Numbered from the stretch's first letter, positions 38,945 through 50,339 are shown. The stretch is 64,000 nt of DNA from Bartonella tribocorum CIP 105476 (GCF_000196435.1 NC_010161.1:2437001-2501000), one strand, 5' to 3'. Made by a program: numbers and translations. Notes: generated by a model from the sequence alone, not told the origin.

Positions 38945-39340
38945 CTTTGATTTATAATGATGATAGAGCGTTTTTCAATTTAAGTGCGAATCTTGAATAT
39001 CGCAGGATTCTCTCATTTTAAATCTGTTCCCTGTCGAATTAACCAAAGTCAAAGCAATCAAAACCTTTTGCTTGCACGCATCATAAGCAGGTTTGTCGTA
39101 GGAAAAACTGGACAAGAAAGGCATGCCTCTTAAATCATTTTAAGTGCTAAAAGCCGCACAACATCCACGAGCTGGAAAAGTGTTGTGACCGTGCTCGCTT
39201 GCTCTTTTATGAAGCGTAAAGAGGAAGTGCTCTATAGAATTTATACACTTTATGGGGGGCTTATCCTTATACCATTCACACACACCGTCGCGAAATAGAT
39301 GTAACAAGCGTCGAGAAATGTTTTTTTAACAAAAAAAATC
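38945..39340 (+). pseudogene. Integrase-family relic between the two bolA 3' ends
   Basis: Starts with the conserved upstream block TTGATTTATAATGATGATAG, followed by a GATTCTCTCATTTTAAATCTGTTCC motif (in pieces) shared with the other relics. It then matches the integrase N-terminal region (AAAGGCATGCCTCTTAAATC, GCTCTATAGAATTTATACAC, TTATCCTTATACCATTC). Stops in all frames. Only about 400 bp remain. Confidence 0.7.
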
Positions 39341-39367
39341 GCTCTAAAAAAATTTTTAAGAGAAAAA

Positions 39368-39640
39368 TTAAAACTTCTCAACCTCAAGTGCCAAGGCATG
39401 GACACAAGTCGCGAGCTCTTCTTTTAAAACTTGATAAATCGCTCGATGAATTTCTACGCGCGTCATATTGGAAAAAGAAGAAGATAAAATTTTCACGCGA
39501 AAATGTGTTTCTCCTTTACCATCAAAAGCATGCTCATTATGAGGATGCCCTTCATGAAGATGACTCTCGTTAATCACTTCAAGTTTTTGGGGATGAAAAG
39601 CATCTTGAAGCTTTTTCTTGATTATTGTTTCTACAGACAT
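39368..39640 (-). CDS. bolA: BolA-family protein
   Basis: 90 aa. KH-like BolA fold: IIKKKLQDAFHPQKLEVINESHLHEGH, then GETHFRVKILSSSFSNMTRVEIHRAIYQVL with the FxVxIVS-like core. Contains the His-rich loop (HLHEGHPHNEH) that can bind Fe-S clusters with monothiol glutaredoxins. Divergent from the dnaJ-like gene, as in other Rhizobiales. Its 3' end is duplicated at 38824-38935. Confidence 0.9.
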   Translation of the reverse strand: MSVETIIKKKLQDAFHPQKLEVINESHLHEGHPHNEHAFDGKGETHFRVKILSSSFSNMTRVEIHRAIYQVLKEELATCVHALALEVEKF

Positions 39641-39764
39641 TTTTCATTCCTTCACAAAATACAAATACAAGAATACACCTTTTTCATAATCAAATAAGTG
39701 TGAAAACAAATTTTTCAAAAGTCAATTCTTGTAAAATTAATCAATTTTGCATAAAACCAAGAAT

Positions 39765-40385
39765 ATGACAATAACATCTAAATTATTCGATTCAATTCGC
39801 ATAAGCTCAAATAAAAAACAAAAAGCTGAGCCAGAAGCGCAACAGTGTCAGTGGGAAGGTTGTGAAAAGACAGGGACCCATAAAGCACCAGCAGGTCGAA
39901 ATCACGAAGGACAATATCTACATTTTTGTATTGAGCACGTGCGTGCCTATAATAAGAATTTTAATTACTTCTCAGGTCTTAGCAATCAAGATATTGCGAA
40001 ATTCCAAAAGGATGCTCTCACAGGGCATCGCCCAACATGGCCGACAGATCTTAGCAATGGTACATCGAAAAAAACAGCAGCCAATTATGCAAAGATTCGC
40101 TCTGGGACAGCAGCCTATCAAAATCGTATGCGCGATCCTTTCACGCTTTTTACTGAGCGGCGTTCAAGCAATAATTTCTCGCGAAAATTAAAGCCCTTAG
40201 AAGCAAAAGCTTTTGATACACTAGGACTACAAGCAAACGCTTCAGCAGAAGATATCAAAATGAAATATAAAGAGTTGGTAAAAAAGCACCATCCTGATTC
40301 GAATGGTGGTAATCGTGCTTCAGAAGAGCGCTTTCGCGATGTTTTGCATGCTTATAATTTGCTCAAAAAATCTGGTTTGTGCTAA
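39765..40385 (+). CDS. DnaJ-domain protein
   Basis: 206 aa from ATG 39765; a TTG at 39747 is possible. The J domain is at the C-terminus, about residues 150-206. It has KYKELVKKHHPDSNGGNRASEERFRDV with the essential HPD. The N-terminal part has CQWEGCEKTGTHKAPAGR and a His/Cys pair (HFCIEHVRAYNKNFNYFSGL) that looks like a small metal-binding module. Conserved neighbour of cobS in Rhizobiales, partner chaperone unknown. Confidence 0.85.
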   Translation: MTITSKLFDSIRISSNKKQKAEPEAQQCQWEGCEKTGTHKAPAGRNHEGQYLHFCIEHVRAYNKNFNYFSGLSNQDIAKFQKDALTGHRPTWPTDLSNGTSKKTAANYAKIRSGTAAYQNRMRDPFTLFTERRSSNNFSRKLKPLEAKAFDTLGLQANASAEDIKMKYKELVKKHHPDSNGGNRASEERFRDVLHAYNLLKKSGLC

Positions 40386-40590
40386 AAAACACGTGTTTAT
40401 ATGAACCCATTCTCATTGAGACCATCACTCTTTACATAAAACATTCTTATCTTCACAAAACATTATAGAATACGTGAAAACGATCTTCCTTCATCTCTAA
40501 GGCTCTCGTTATAGAGCATTGCATAAATACTCTAACTCTTGTATCGTTTTCTCATGAAATAAATAGCGTCCTTTCCCTGCCAGAAACATC

Positions 40591-41571
40591 ATGACAAATT
40601 TTACCGTTGAAAATACACCCGATCTTACAGTTTGTGCTCGTGATCTATTTCATATTGAAACAGCTATGAAAATCCCTGCTTTTAGCACAAAAAGCCCCCA
40701 TGTTCCTGATATCGATCCCGATTATCTTTTTGACCCGCAAACAACTTTAGCGATTCTCGCAGGTTTTACTTTTAACCGTCGTGTCATGGTTTCCGGCTAT
40801 CACGGAACAGGGAAATCAACGCATATTGAACAAGTTGCTGCCCGTCTCAACTGGCCTTGTCTTCGCATTAATCTCGACAGCCATGTAAGTCGTATCGATC
40901 TTGTAGGAAAAGACGCTATTGTTTTAAAAGATGGCTTACAAATTACTGAATTTAAAGAGGGCATTTTGCCATGGGCTTATCAAAATAATATTGCTCTTGT
41001 TTTCGACGAATATGATGCGGGGCGTCCTGATGTTATGTTTGTCATCCAACGGGTTCTTGAAACCTCTGGAAAACTAAGCTTACTTGATCAAAGCCGTGTT
41101 ATCTCTCCTCATCCAGCATTTCGTCTTTTTGCAACAGCCAATACCATTGGTCTTGGCGATACAACAGGGCTTTATCATGGTACCCAACAAATCAATCAAG
41201 CTCAAATGGACCGCTGGTCTATTATTACGATACTTAATTATTTACCCCATGATAAAGAAGTTGATATTGTGTGTTCAAAGGTCAAATCTTTTCAAACGGC
41301 TGAGGGGAAAAAGACAATTTCACAAATGGTTCACGTTGCTGATATGGTCCGTCAAGCTTTTATCAATGGAGATCTTTCAACAGTCATGAGCCCGCGGACT
41401 GTCATTACTTGGGCAGAAAATACCACAATTTTTCAAGATGTCGGCTTTGCCTTCCGGTTAACCTTTCTCAATAAATGTGATGAACTTGAACGTGCCGCTG
41501 TCGCAGAATTTTATCAACGCGCCTTTGGACAAGAGCTTCCCGAATCACTCATGCAGGGTGTCTCGTCTTAA
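40591..41571 (+). CDS. cobS: Aerobic cobaltochelatase subunit CobS
   Basis: 326 aa. AAA+ ATPase that with CobT and CobN inserts cobalt into hydrogenobyrinic acid diamide. Walker [18 protein letters not shown] is near residue 70, Walker [14 protein letters not shown] near 135, and sensor [11 protein letters not shown] near 178. Six bases separate it from cobT. No other cobalamin gene is in the window. Confidence 0.95.
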   Translation: MTNFTVENTPDLTVCARDLFHIETAMKIPAFSTKSPHVPDIDPDYLFDPQTTLAILAGFTFNRRVMVSGYHGTGKSTHIEQVAARLNWPCLRINLDSHVSRIDLVGKDAIVLKDGLQITEFKEGILPWAYQNNIALVFDEYDAGRPDVMFVIQRVLETSGKLSLLDQSRVISPHPAFRLFATANTIGLGDTTGLYHGTQQINQAQMDRWSIITILNYLPHDKEVDIVCSKVKSFQTAEGKKTISQMVHVADMVRQAFINGDLSTVMSPRTVITWAENTTIFQDVGFAFRLTFLNKCDELERAAVAEFYQRAFGQELPESLMQGVSS

Positions 41572-41577
41572 AGGAAT

Positions 41578-43497
41578 ATGTCAATTATGGCGATCAACCC
41601 TGACGACAACAGCAAAAATCAAATAAACAATCCTCCCCTCAATACACTTGATAGTGGAGCGTTTAAAAAAGCTCTTTCCACCTGTATGCGTGCCATTGCT
41701 GGTACGTCCCACTTAGAAGTTTCCTTTAGTCCTAACAGACCATCTTTGAGCGAAAATTGTGCACGTTTACCAGAATTACCACAACGCGCAACAGATAAAG
41801 ATATCACGATTACCCGCGGATTAGGTGATTCCATGGCTCTGCGCAAAGCATGGCATGATAACCACATTCACATGCAATTTTCTCCGCCAGAATCAGAATC
41901 ACGAGCGATCTTTGATGCCCTTGAACAAACACGTGTTGAAGCAATCGGGACTTTAGCCATGGAAGGGATTGCGAAAAACCTTGATGTCATGCTCGCTGAT
42001 AAATACAAAAGAGCCCATTATGAAAAAATTAGCAACCAAAGCGAAGCCCCTATCCAAGAAGCGATAGCACTTTTATTACGCGAAAAAATAACAAAGAGCG
42101 CTGCCCCAAAAGAAGCAGGTCTTGTTTTAGAATTTTGGCGCCAAGAACTCGAACAAAAAGCCGCAGCAGAGCTTAATGAACTCACACATCATATTTACAA
42201 CCAACAAGCTTTTGCACAAATCGTTTGCCAAATGCTTGCAACACTCAAAATGACAGTGCAACAAGATGAAATTTCCGACAGCGAAAACAATAAAAAATTA
42301 AAAAATGCGTGTGAACCTCAAGATCAAGCAGAAGAAGAAAATAAAAACAAAAAACACGCTCAAAGTGAAGAACAAACCAGCACTGAACAAGAAAGTGATG
42401 TGCAAGACGAAGGAAAAACACAAGCGACACAAACAAACGACAATGATCAAGCTGACGGCGAGCAAAAAAATGGCCCTTGGCAAGAAAAGCCGAGCAAACC
42501 AAAACGTCTTTTTTCCGATTCAGAACAAATGGAAAGACTTGGAGATTATAAAATCTTCACCCGTCAATTTGATGAAATTTTGGAAGCAACGGATTTTTGT
42601 TCTGAAAATGAGTTAGATCACTTACGCCGTTGTCTTGATAAGCAAGCCAATCATCTTCAAAACATTGTGGGACGTCTAGCAAACCGTCTCCAGCGCCGCC
42701 TTATGGCACAACAAAATCGCAACTGGAAATTTGACCTTGAAGAAGGATATCTTGATACAGCACGGCTTCCACGCCTGATTATTGATCCCATGCAACCCCT
42801 TTCTTTTAAAATGGAAAGCAACACCCAATTTCGAGATACGGTTGTTTCACTCCTCATTGATAATTCTGGTTCAATGCGCGGACGTCCCATTAGCGTTGCC
42901 GCAAGTTGTGCTGATATTTTGGCGCAAACGCTTGAACGTTGTGGTGTCAAAGTTGAAATTTTAGGTTTTACCACCAAAACTTGGAAAGGAGGAAAATCAC
43001 GCGAAAAATGGCTTGAGAAACATAAGCCTCATCATCCTGGACGTCTTAATGATTTGTGTCATATCATCTATAAAAGTGCTGACACCCCATGGCGTCGAGC
43101 ACGGCGCAATCTAGGTTTGATGATGCAAGAAGGATTATTAAAAGAAAATATCGACGGAGAAGCTTTGATTTGGGCGCATCAACGCCTTTTATCACGGCGT
43201 GAACAACGTCGTATTCTCATGGTCATTTCAGATGGAGCCCCTGTTGACGATTCAACACTATCGGTCAACTCTAGCAATTATCTAGAAAAACATTTACGCG
43301 CAGTAATTCAAGAAATCCAAACACATTCTCCTATCGAACTCATTGCCATTGGAATTGGTCATGACGTCACACGTTATTATCAACGTGCTGTAACAATTAT
43401 GAATGCCGAAGAACTTGCGGACGCCATAACAAAACAATTAGAAGCACTTTTTAGTGATAAAACACCTCACAACTTCATAAGAAATAAGCATTATTAA
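41578..43497 (+). CDS. cobT: Aerobic cobaltochelatase subunit CobT
   Basis: 639 aa. The N-terminal helical domain is followed by a highly charged Glu/Lys/Gln linker at about residues 225-320. The C-terminal VWA domain has the MIDAS motif [13 protein letters not shown] near residue 427 and [14 protein letters not shown] near 555. Works as a ring with CobS. Full length and intact, in an organism group not known to make B12 de novo. Confidence 0.94.
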   Translation: MSIMAINPDDNSKNQINNPPLNTLDSGAFKKALSTCMRAIAGTSHLEVSFSPNRPSLSENCARLPELPQRATDKDITITRGLGDSMALRKAWHDNHIHMQFSPPESESRAIFDALEQTRVEAIGTLAMEGIAKNLDVMLADKYKRAHYEKISNQSEAPIQEAIALLLREKITKSAAPKEAGLVLEFWRQELEQKAAAELNELTHHIYNQQAFAQIVCQMLATLKMTVQQDEISDSENNKKLKNACEPQDQAEEENKNKKHAQSEEQTSTEQESDVQDEGKTQATQTNDNDQADGEQKNGPWQEKPSKPKRLFSDSEQMERLGDYKIFTRQFDEILEATDFCSENELDHLRRCLDKQANHLQNIVGRLANRLQRRLMAQQNRNWKFDLEEGYLDTARLPRLIIDPMQPLSFKMESNTQFRDTVVSLLIDNSGSMRGRPISVAASCADILAQTLERCGVKVEILGFTTKTWKGGKSREKWLEKHKPHHPGRLNDLCHIIYKSADTPWRRARRNLGLMMQEGLLKENIDGEALIWAHQRLLSRREQRRILMVISDGAPVDDSTLSVNSSNYLEKHLRAVIQEIQTHSPIELIAIGIGHDVTRYYQRAVTIMNAEELADAITKQLEALFSDKTPHNFIRNKHY

Positions 43498-44611
43498 ATC
43501 ATCAATACATTGATTTATAATGATATTTCTAGCGTTATTCAACTTGAATAAGAACCCTGAATACCATACGATTCTTTTTATTTCAAATCTGTCCCACATT
43601 GAAACAATCCAAATCATTTGCTTGTCCATGACAAGCGATGCTGGAACGCATAATTCTATTTTAAAGAAACATTTTACCTTATTTCCAAGCTTATTTCAAA
43701 AAAGCGCCACAGCGCCTATGAATGGAATGATATTGAGTGTAAAATCCTTTCGGTATCACCATCTTTAGGCTCCCTAAAAAAGAAAACCAATACCATCATT
43801 ATGCTTGCCACTCCCCAATATCTCAAAAAACCTTGGCATTTGAGATAATTTATGAAGAGGCATTTTTGTCTTTTCTTTAATGTTTTTTATCAATACAGGC
43901 TTCCTCCACTTATCCTATGCAAGAGAAATACTTTTGACTGAGGCAATATAAGAGAGATTGAAACGAAAAGCCTTTGCAATATTTAAGGCTTTCATTCAAT
44001 CTATAAAAAATTAATTATCCTTATAAATTAATGTGTTACATAAAATACAATCCAACACAATCATCTTTACCTATGCGAGGAACTCTATTTTCTAGCTCTT
44101 AATATTTTAATATAAATCAACGCATTGATAGCAACCAACAACAATTTCTCTTCTATTAAAGCTACTCATAAAAAGGTGTTTGCATCCTTTAAAAGAGTAT
44201 TTATCCGCAGACCACCCTTTCTTGTGATATACAAAGCATGGCTTTGATTGAATTCAGTCTAAGAAGATTTATAATATGCCCGAATTATTATATTGCGGCT
44301 TTCTTATGTTGCAAAATGGTAAATTATCAATAGTAAATTCAATAAGTTAACAACACACAACTGAAATTTCTTTTACATCAATGTGATTTATAAGAAGGTG
44401 TGTTTGACCTTTTTCAAATAGTGTTTATTTAGCCATTTTTTATGAAAGCCTAAACAAATAATTTTTATTGCTGCCTCACAAAAAGAGTCTTGAAATGAGT
44501 GAAACATAAAGACCTCTCCCTTAAGCCATGAAGCGATAAGCTATCTCAATCAACGATATTATCGCATGCGTAACATAACGGAAATTTAAGTTTTAAAGAA
44601 AACAAAGATTA
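43498..44611. other. Intergenic region with two integrase-associated relic blocks
   Basis: No gene supported in 1.1 kb. 43508-43650 (+) matches the conserved block upstream of the integrase relics (TTGATTTATAATGATATTTC, CGTTATTCAACTTGAATAAG, TTTCAAATCTGTCC, CATTTGCTTGTCCATGACAA). 44218-44340 (-) matches the same block in reverse, compared with 51840-51990. The rest is AT-rich without recognisable features. Confidence 0.6.
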
Positions 44612-45295
44612 TTACTTGTTACAAGCAAAAGAGGAATCATCCTTTGGATGACTTTGATAAGGAGGAAGCTTTACAATGTTAAGAATTGTCCCATAAGGTA
44701 TCAACATCAACAGGCTCATAATAATTTTTATGGAAAAATCGCCAAAAGCAAGCGAGAGCCAAACTGGCATGCCGATCCCTCCCAAAACAGTACTCTCCAC
44801 CAGTGAACTATCAGCATACCCTGTTATCCTATCAAGAACGGCAAAAGAACTCGAAAAAGCAAGAGAAAAAAACAACACCGTATCCAACGCCGAACCAACC
44901 AACGCTGCTGCCAAAGGGGCTTTCCACCATGTTTTCCGTCGCAAAGGCGTAAAAACAAGAATATCAAGAAGTTGTCCAAATAAAAATGCCAAACTAGAAG
45001 CAAGTGCAAGCCGCGGTGTTGCCAATATCCAAGAAACAAAAACACCGGCAAAAAAACCAGCATAAACCACACGCCGCGCAGCAGATGGACCATAAAAACG
45101 ATTGGTCAAATCATTGATGAGAAAGGCAAATGGATAAGTAAAAGCTCCATAAGTCAAAAGCTCATTCAAACCAAACCAATAGACAGGATATTGAACCAGA
45201 ATATTAGAAGCAGTGACCGCAAAACACATTGCTAAAACAGAAAAAACAACATACCTTCTCTTTTGCTGTTCTAATAGAAGACCGCTTGAAAACAT
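44612..45295 (-). CDS. VUT/YhhQ-family queuosine precursor transporter
   Basis: 227 aa from ATG 45295; a TTG at 45322 is in frame. About six membrane segments. Family signatures LLTYGAFTYPFAFLINDLTN, FYGPSAARRVVYAGF and ASSLAFLFGQLLDILVF are all present. YhhQ proteins import 7-cyano-7-deazaguanine or related queuine precursors for tRNA modification. Which substrate is used here is not visible. Confidence 0.85.
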   Translation of the reverse strand: MFSSGLLLEQQKRRYVVFSVLAMCFAVTASNILVQYPVYWFGLNELLTYGAFTYPFAFLINDLTNRFYGPSAARRVVYAGFFAGVFVSWILATPRLALASSLAFLFGQLLDILVFTPLRRKTWWKAPLAAALVGSALDTVLFFSLAFSSSFAVLDRITGYADSSLVESTVLGGIGMPVWLSLAFGDFSIKIIMSLLMLIPYGTILNIVKLPPYQSHPKDDSSFACNK

Positions 45296-45442
45296 TTTTT
45301 TTAACCTGGGGTATGGAACCAATAAAATAATAGAGCGATTAAAGAGAAAAAAGCCCCAAAAGCGTACTTTTTTAAGACCAAGATTCGTGATTAAAGCATC
45401 AATTCATCCAAAATAATGACACGAACAATCACGTTACAACAA

Positions 45443-45760
45443 TCACGCTGCTTGTTCAGCCTTTTTCTCATTTTCTTGCTCAGCTTTTTTCTTAACGATT
45501 TGGCGTTTTAACAAACGCGCACGTTGCGACAATTCTTTGTCATCCGCTTTAACCAAAAAGCCATCAAGACCACCACGGTGCTCAACAGAACGCAACGCAT
45601 TTGCCGAAATGCGCAAGCGATAACTTTGCTGTAACACCTCTGAAATCAACGTCACATTGCAAAGATTTGGTAAAAAACGACGTCGAGTTTTATTATTCGC
45701 ATGGCTAACATTATTACCATACAAAACCGTTTTCCCTGTCAATTCACATGCACGAGACAT
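45443..45760 (-). CDS. rpmB: 50S ribosomal protein L28
   Basis: 105 aa from ATG 45760, with AAGGG 8 bases upstream. Typical alphaproteobacterial L28: [55 protein letters not shown], with a Lys/Glu/Ala-rich tail. Binds 23S rRNA. Confidence 0.96.
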   Translation of the reverse strand: MSRACELTGKTVLYGNNVSHANNKTRRRFLPNLCNVTLISEVLQQSYRLRISANALRSVEHRGGLDGFLVKADDKELSQRARLLKRQIVKKKAEQENEKKAEQAA

Positions 45761-46039
45761 AAACTTCACCCTTAAACTCTAAGAAACTTTCAAATCCCTA
45801 TACCCAAAGGACACAATGAATACAAATAGCACGCACAACGCGGCCTTGAACGGGCATCATTGGGAAGTTTCTTTTTAATAGGGGGTCAACAACAAAAGGT
45901 CAAGTCTTTTATCAAACCTTTTTCATCTCTTACTGGCTCAACCTTCATCTTTTTCCAAAATCAAGGCGTGCAAAATGCTTTTTTAAAAGGCATACTGTGT
46001 TAAAATAAAAGCCTGTTGTCCTGAAAGGAAGCATAAATC

Positions 46040-46837
46040 ATGAACGAAAAAAAGCCCCCCATGACAAAGCTCCAGGGAAATTCTTGCCGTTTTTCTTCTC
46101 TTTTGTTTGGAGCTTTATGTATTTGTTTTTTTCTTCTCTTCAGTGCATTAGGCATATGGCAAGTACAGCGATTAAACTGGAAAACAAATCTTATCACCAG
46201 TGCCAATCAGCGCGTTCACTTAGCCCCCATAAAAGCCCCCCAAAAAGATCAATGGGCCGATATTACTTTTGAAAAAAATGAATATCAACCCGTTGTTATC
46301 ACAGGAAAATTTTTAATAGATAAAAATATTTTGGTCACTGCTGCTGCTCAAAACACTACGGGTTACTGGGTTTTGACTCCTTTACAAACCGCTGACAACA
46401 CACTGACTTTTATCAACCGTGGCTTTATTCCCATGGACGAACGAAACAATTTTCAACACTCAGAGCAATCCCATACAAATGCCTCATCTCAGCAAGATTC
46501 CACCATAAGCACAGAACAAACAACAATTATCGGTTTATTACGCATGAGTGAAAAAAATGGATTTTTCCCACGCAAAAATAATCCTGATAAGAATGTGTGG
46601 TATACGCGTGATCTTCCCGCTATGACACAAAAACTTGGGTTATCCACTGTTGCCCCTTATTTTATTGATGCCAGAAAAACATCTCCACAAGCAAGCCTTC
46701 CCATCGTTGGTCTTACGATTATCCATTTTCGAAATAATCATCTTGTTTACGCAATCACGTGGTTTATTTTAGCTGCTGGTGTACTGGGCGCTTTTCTTTT
46801 TCTGCTAAAGCAAAAAGAACTAAAAAATAACAATTAA
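46040..46837 (+). CDS. SURF1-family oxidase assembly protein
   Basis: 265 aa. Two membrane segments flank a periplasmic domain. The first, near residues 20-40, ends LGIWQVQRLNWK (SURF1 signature). The second, near 235-255, follows VGLTIIHFRNNHLVYAITWF. Internal TGYWVLTPLQ and FINRGFIP are also typical. Helps insert haem into terminal oxidase. AAGGA lies upstream of the ATG. No oxidase genes are adjacent. Confidence 0.9.
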   Translation: MNEKKPPMTKLQGNSCRFSSLLFGALCICFFLLFSALGIWQVQRLNWKTNLITSANQRVHLAPIKAPQKDQWADITFEKNEYQPVVITGKFLIDKNILVTAAAQNTTGYWVLTPLQTADNTLTFINRGFIPMDERNNFQHSEQSHTNASSQQDSTISTEQTTIIGLLRMSEKNGFFPRKNNPDKNVWYTRDLPAMTQKLGLSTVAPYFIDARKTSPQASLPIVGLTIIHFRNNHLVYAITWFILAAGVLGAFLFLLKQKELKNNN

Positions 46838-47983
46838 AATATCCATCCCAAATATAGTCATTAAACAGTTTGGCCTTTAAAAACATATATCTCACAATAG
46901 AGCAGATCTTAACACTGTTATATTGAGAATTTTACACATTACAAAATTTGTTTTTTTAAGAATCATTTTTAAGAATCAATTGTTTGATTTATAATAATAA
47001 TTCTATCATTTTATACCTTAAAATAAGACCTCAGATATCCGTAAGATTCTTTTACTTCAAATCTTCTGACTAAAAACCAGCAAAATCATTCTCGTGCTCC
47101 CCCCCACACACAAGTAAAGAAAACCGCACACAATAAAATGATTAAAAATAAGAAAATTAATTCCTCTTCCATCATAAATGCAAAGTATTGTGAAAGCAAA
47201 AGTTATTAAAGCATTGAAAACAGATAAAAAGAATGATCACCCCAACCTGCTACCTTTAAGTATAGACTATGGACCTACAATGGATCTGTTAAACCATTCA
47301 CGAAGGATTTACACGACACTCTTCACAAGAGCACCATAAAATAGAAGTTGATTCATTGAAAAATGCTTTTTTAAAATAAACGCGGATGAATTTGCATTAT
47401 TAAGAGCGTTTTATTTTGCATGAAAAGCGTGACCTCATTAAAAATGTCATGCATAAAGATGTAGAGCAATGTGTTCTTTTCACTCTAAAAAACCATTCTA
47501 TTAAAAGCATTGGTCATAAATACTTTTGAAAAACATAAAAATTTAAAATGGCAGGAAAAATAAGCACGCGTTTCTACCATTACAATTTCATATTCTTGCC
47601 GGTTATGTCCCGTTTCAGAGATAACTCAAACGGGTATATGCAATATTCTCGCCTTCATCTCACATAAATAAAGCTAATATAGAAGAGAATGTACAGATGC
47701 ATTTTATGTTTCAAACCAGCTATGAAATTATGTTTTAAACCAGCTATGAAAATAAGAGGTTGAGTTATAAGCAACAAAAAAAATTTAATGTGTCAATGAG
47801 ACTTTTATACCTATCACAACACATCAAATGACGGCATTCTACAATATAAGAAAAAAGGTGAGTTATCGTATATTTTAAAAAAGACAGTTTATCCTTTCAG
47901 TGTAATTTGCTAAAGGCTTATGCTATAAGCATATAAGCTTGTTTTACTGAAATTTTAACTCTTTCATTTTTAAGGCTTCTGTT
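46838..47983 (+). pseudogene. Integrase-family relic upstream of purH
   Basis: No intact gene in this gap. 46980-47110 matches the conserved upstream block (TTTGATTTATAATAATAATT, AAGATTCTTTTACTTCAAATC). 47200-47790 follows the integrase order in broken frames: TTGAAAAATGCTTTTTTAAAA, AAAAGCGTGACCTCATTAAAAA, TACTTTTGAAAAACATAAAA, TTTCAGAGATAACTCAAACG and TTGAGTTATAAGCAACAAAAA. A 25-bp direct repeat (TTATGTTTCAAACCAGCTAT and its copy) lies at about 47703-47750. The purH promoter must be near 47880-47980. Confidence 0.65.
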
Positions 47984-49603
47984 ATGGGTGTTGTTGCCAA
48001 AAATTTTCCCATACCTGATCTTCATCGGGTTCGTCGTATTCTTCTTTCTGTGTCTGATAAAACGGGTGTGGTTGCATTTGCACAAGCCCTTCATGCGACT
48101 TACAGTGTTGAATTGATTTCAACAGGAGGAACAGCCAAAACCCTCATAGCTGCTGGTTTGCCCGTAAAAGATGTTTCTGAAGTTACTGGATTTCCTGAAA
48201 TAATGGATGGGCGTGTCAAAACACTCCATCCTTTGATTCATGGTGCTTTGTTAGGGATAAGAGAAGATCCTAGCCATAGGGAAGCTATGGAAAAGAACAG
48301 CATTCATGGAATTGATCTCTTGGTGGTGAATCTTTATCCTTTTGAAGAGACAATCCAATCGGGAGCCGATGGAAAAACAATTCTTGAAAATATTGATATC
48401 GGTGGACCAGCGATGATTCGCGCTGCGGCAAAAAATTATGCTTATACCGGTGTTGTAACAGCGATAAATGACTATGATTCGATTCTCGCCGAATTAAAAC
48501 AGCATAATGGATGTTTAAGCTTATCCATGCGTCATCAGTTAGCAATGCGTGCGTATGCGCATACCGCTGCTTATGACACAGCAATAGCAGCATGGTTTGC
48601 ACGGGATTTAAAAATTGAAACACCATCATGGCAGAGTTTTTCTGGCCATCTTGAAAGTGTTATGCGCTATGGGGAAAATCCCCATCAACAAGCCGCATTT
48701 TATCGCAATAATGAAAAACGTTTTGGCGTTGCAACAGCAAAACTTTTACAAGGCAAAGCGCTTTCTTATAACAATCTGAATGATACAGATGCAGCCTTTG
48801 AACTTGTGGCAGAATTTGATCCACAAAAAACCGCTGCTGTTGCTCTTATTAAACATGCCAATCCTTGTGGTGTTGCAGAAGGAGAAAATTTGAAAGACGC
48901 TTATTTGAAAGCTCTTATGTGTGATAATGTATCGGCATTTGGTGGAATTGTTGCGTTAAATCAAACCCTTGATGAAGAATGTGCGGAAGAGATTGTTAAA
49001 ATTTTTACGGAAGTAATTATTGCTCCTGATGCAACAATGGCGGCACGTGAAATTATTGCTAAGAAAAAAAATCTTCGTTTGCTCATTACAGGTGGTATCC
49101 CTAATCCACGTTGTGGAGGACTTCTTGCGAAAACACTTGCAGGAGGCATTTTAGTGCAATCACGGGATAACGTAGTGATTGATGATCTTAAATTGCAAGT
49201 AGTGACAAAGCGGACACCAACTCAAGATGAAATGCGTGATCTTCAATTTGCTTTTCGTGTCGCAAAACACGTTAAATCAAATGCTATTGTATACGCAAAA
49301 AATAGCGCAACAGTTGGTATTGGCGCTGGACAAATGAGCCGTATCGATTCAGCAAAAATTGCGGCAAGTAAAGCCGCAGAAAGTGCAAGGAGAGCAGGCT
49401 TAACAGAAACGCTTACAAAAGGATCAGTGGTTGCATCCGATGCATTTTTTCCTTTTGCAGATGGTTTATTAGCAGCAGCTGCAGCAGGTGCAACAGCAGT
49501 TATTCAACCAGGAGGTTCCATGCGTGATGAAGAAGTTATCACTGCTGCGGATGAGCAAGGTTTAGCGATGGTTTTTACAGGAATACGGCATTTCCGTCAT
49601 TAA
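47984..49603 (+). CDS. purH: Bifunctional AICAR transformylase/IMP cyclohydrolase
   Basis: 539 aa, full length. Last two steps of IMP synthesis. The N-terminal MGS-like IMP cyclohydrolase domain has [46 protein letters not shown]. The C-terminal transformylase domain has [25 protein letters not shown], and [10 protein letters not shown]. The last ~35 codons are present again in decayed form at 49685-49801. Confidence 0.97.
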   Translation: MGVVAKNFPIPDLHRVRRILLSVSDKTGVVAFAQALHATYSVELISTGGTAKTLIAAGLPVKDVSEVTGFPEIMDGRVKTLHPLIHGALLGIREDPSHREAMEKNSIHGIDLLVVNLYPFEETIQSGADGKTILENIDIGGPAMIRAAAKNYAYTGVVTAINDYDSILAELKQHNGCLSLSMRHQLAMRAYAHTAAYDTAIAAWFARDLKIETPSWQSFSGHLESVMRYGENPHQQAAFYRNNEKRFGVATAKLLQGKALSYNNLNDTDAAFELVAEFDPQKTAAVALIKHANPCGVAEGENLKDAYLKALMCDNVSAFGGIVALNQTLDEECAEEIVKIFTEVIIAPDATMAAREIIAKKKNLRLLITGGIPNPRCGGLLAKTLAGGILVQSRDNVVIDDLKLQVVTKRTPTQDEMRDLQFAFRVAKHVKSNAIVYAKNSATVGIGAGQMSRIDSAKIAASKAAESARRAGLTETLTKGSVVASDAFFPFADGLLAAAAAGATAVIQPGGSMRDEEVITAADEQGLAMVFTGIRHFRH

Positions 49604-49684
49604 TATAATTTGGGTGATTTCCTCTTCATATAAGACAAATGTTTCAAAGGATTTTTCATAAATCGTATGTCGATTGATAATCAT

Positions 49685-49801
49685 TGAAATGGGAGCAGTT
49701 ATCCAATCCAGAGAATATACGTGTAATGAAAAAGTTATCATTGCAGAAAATGCACATAATTTAGCCATTGTTTTAGGAATAAGATATTACCGTTATGAAT
49801 A
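49685..49801 (+). pseudogene. Decayed second copy of the purH 3' end
   Basis: In one frame this reads GAVIQSREYTCNEKVI, then IAENAHNLAIVLGIRYYRYE and a stop. The end of PurH reads [16 protein letters not shown], then [20 protein letters not shown] and a stop. The match runs about 110 bp, begins at a Gly-Ala-Val-Ile-Gln block and ends at the stop codon. The rest of purH is not repeated. Same pattern as at bolA, with an integrase relic farther along at 50380. Confidence 0.8.
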
Positions 49802-49952
49802 GCTTTAAAAGTTGCCTTTTTACATTGAGATATCTGTTAAAAGGTCTTTTTCTGTATGTAGATGCATACCTGTTATGACATTATAGCACAACTTTTTTTA
49901 GTGATATGCTCTATCTTAAACTAAAGAGTGTAACAGAGTTTGAGTACAGGAT

Positions 49953-50105
49953 ATGAATATTCTACGTTCTTATAGTAATTGGCGTCGTTATCGTCGAACC
50001 GTTAATGCGTTAAGCCGTCTTTCAACCTATGAACTCAATGATCTTGGCATCTGTCGAGGGGATATTGATTCAGTTGCACGGCGCTATTCACGTAAATCTT
50101 CCTAA
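49953..50105 (+). CDS. DUF1127 small protein
   Basis: 50 aa, rich in Arg. Matches the DUF1127 layout: WRRYRRTVNALSRLSTYELNDLGICRGDID with the conserved L-x-Y-E-L-x-D-L-G-I-x-R core. AGG precedes ATG. Members in Rhizobiales are tiny Arg-rich proteins, some involved in RNA turnover or stress and phosphate responses; the role here is unknown. Intact despite sitting between mobile-element scars. Confidence 0.85.
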   Translation: MNILRSYSNWRRYRRTVNALSRLSTYELNDLGICRGDIDSVARRYSRKSS

Positions 50106-50339
50106 AAGTTGTTTAAAGAATCTTTGAGGGTTGGAAGAAGCGCTTCGCTATAAAGAAAAAAACAGTTTGAGGCTGGTTGTTATCGCTTCATTGTTAGTAT
50201 GATAAGACAAAGTAGAAGGGGTTTTTCCCTGAAACTTTGTTGCAATGTTGTCTCTTGAATTCTCAATATTTCTGCGATGAACAATTTTTGATTCATCAAG
50301 CGTGTCCATTATTTTGTATTTTGCGTATTGAATGAGAGA

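Noticed and set aside
42245..42502. Minus-strand hydrophobic frames inside cobT
   Set aside because: They are the reverse of the Lys/Glu-rich linker of CobT, which always reads as Phe/Leu on the other strand.
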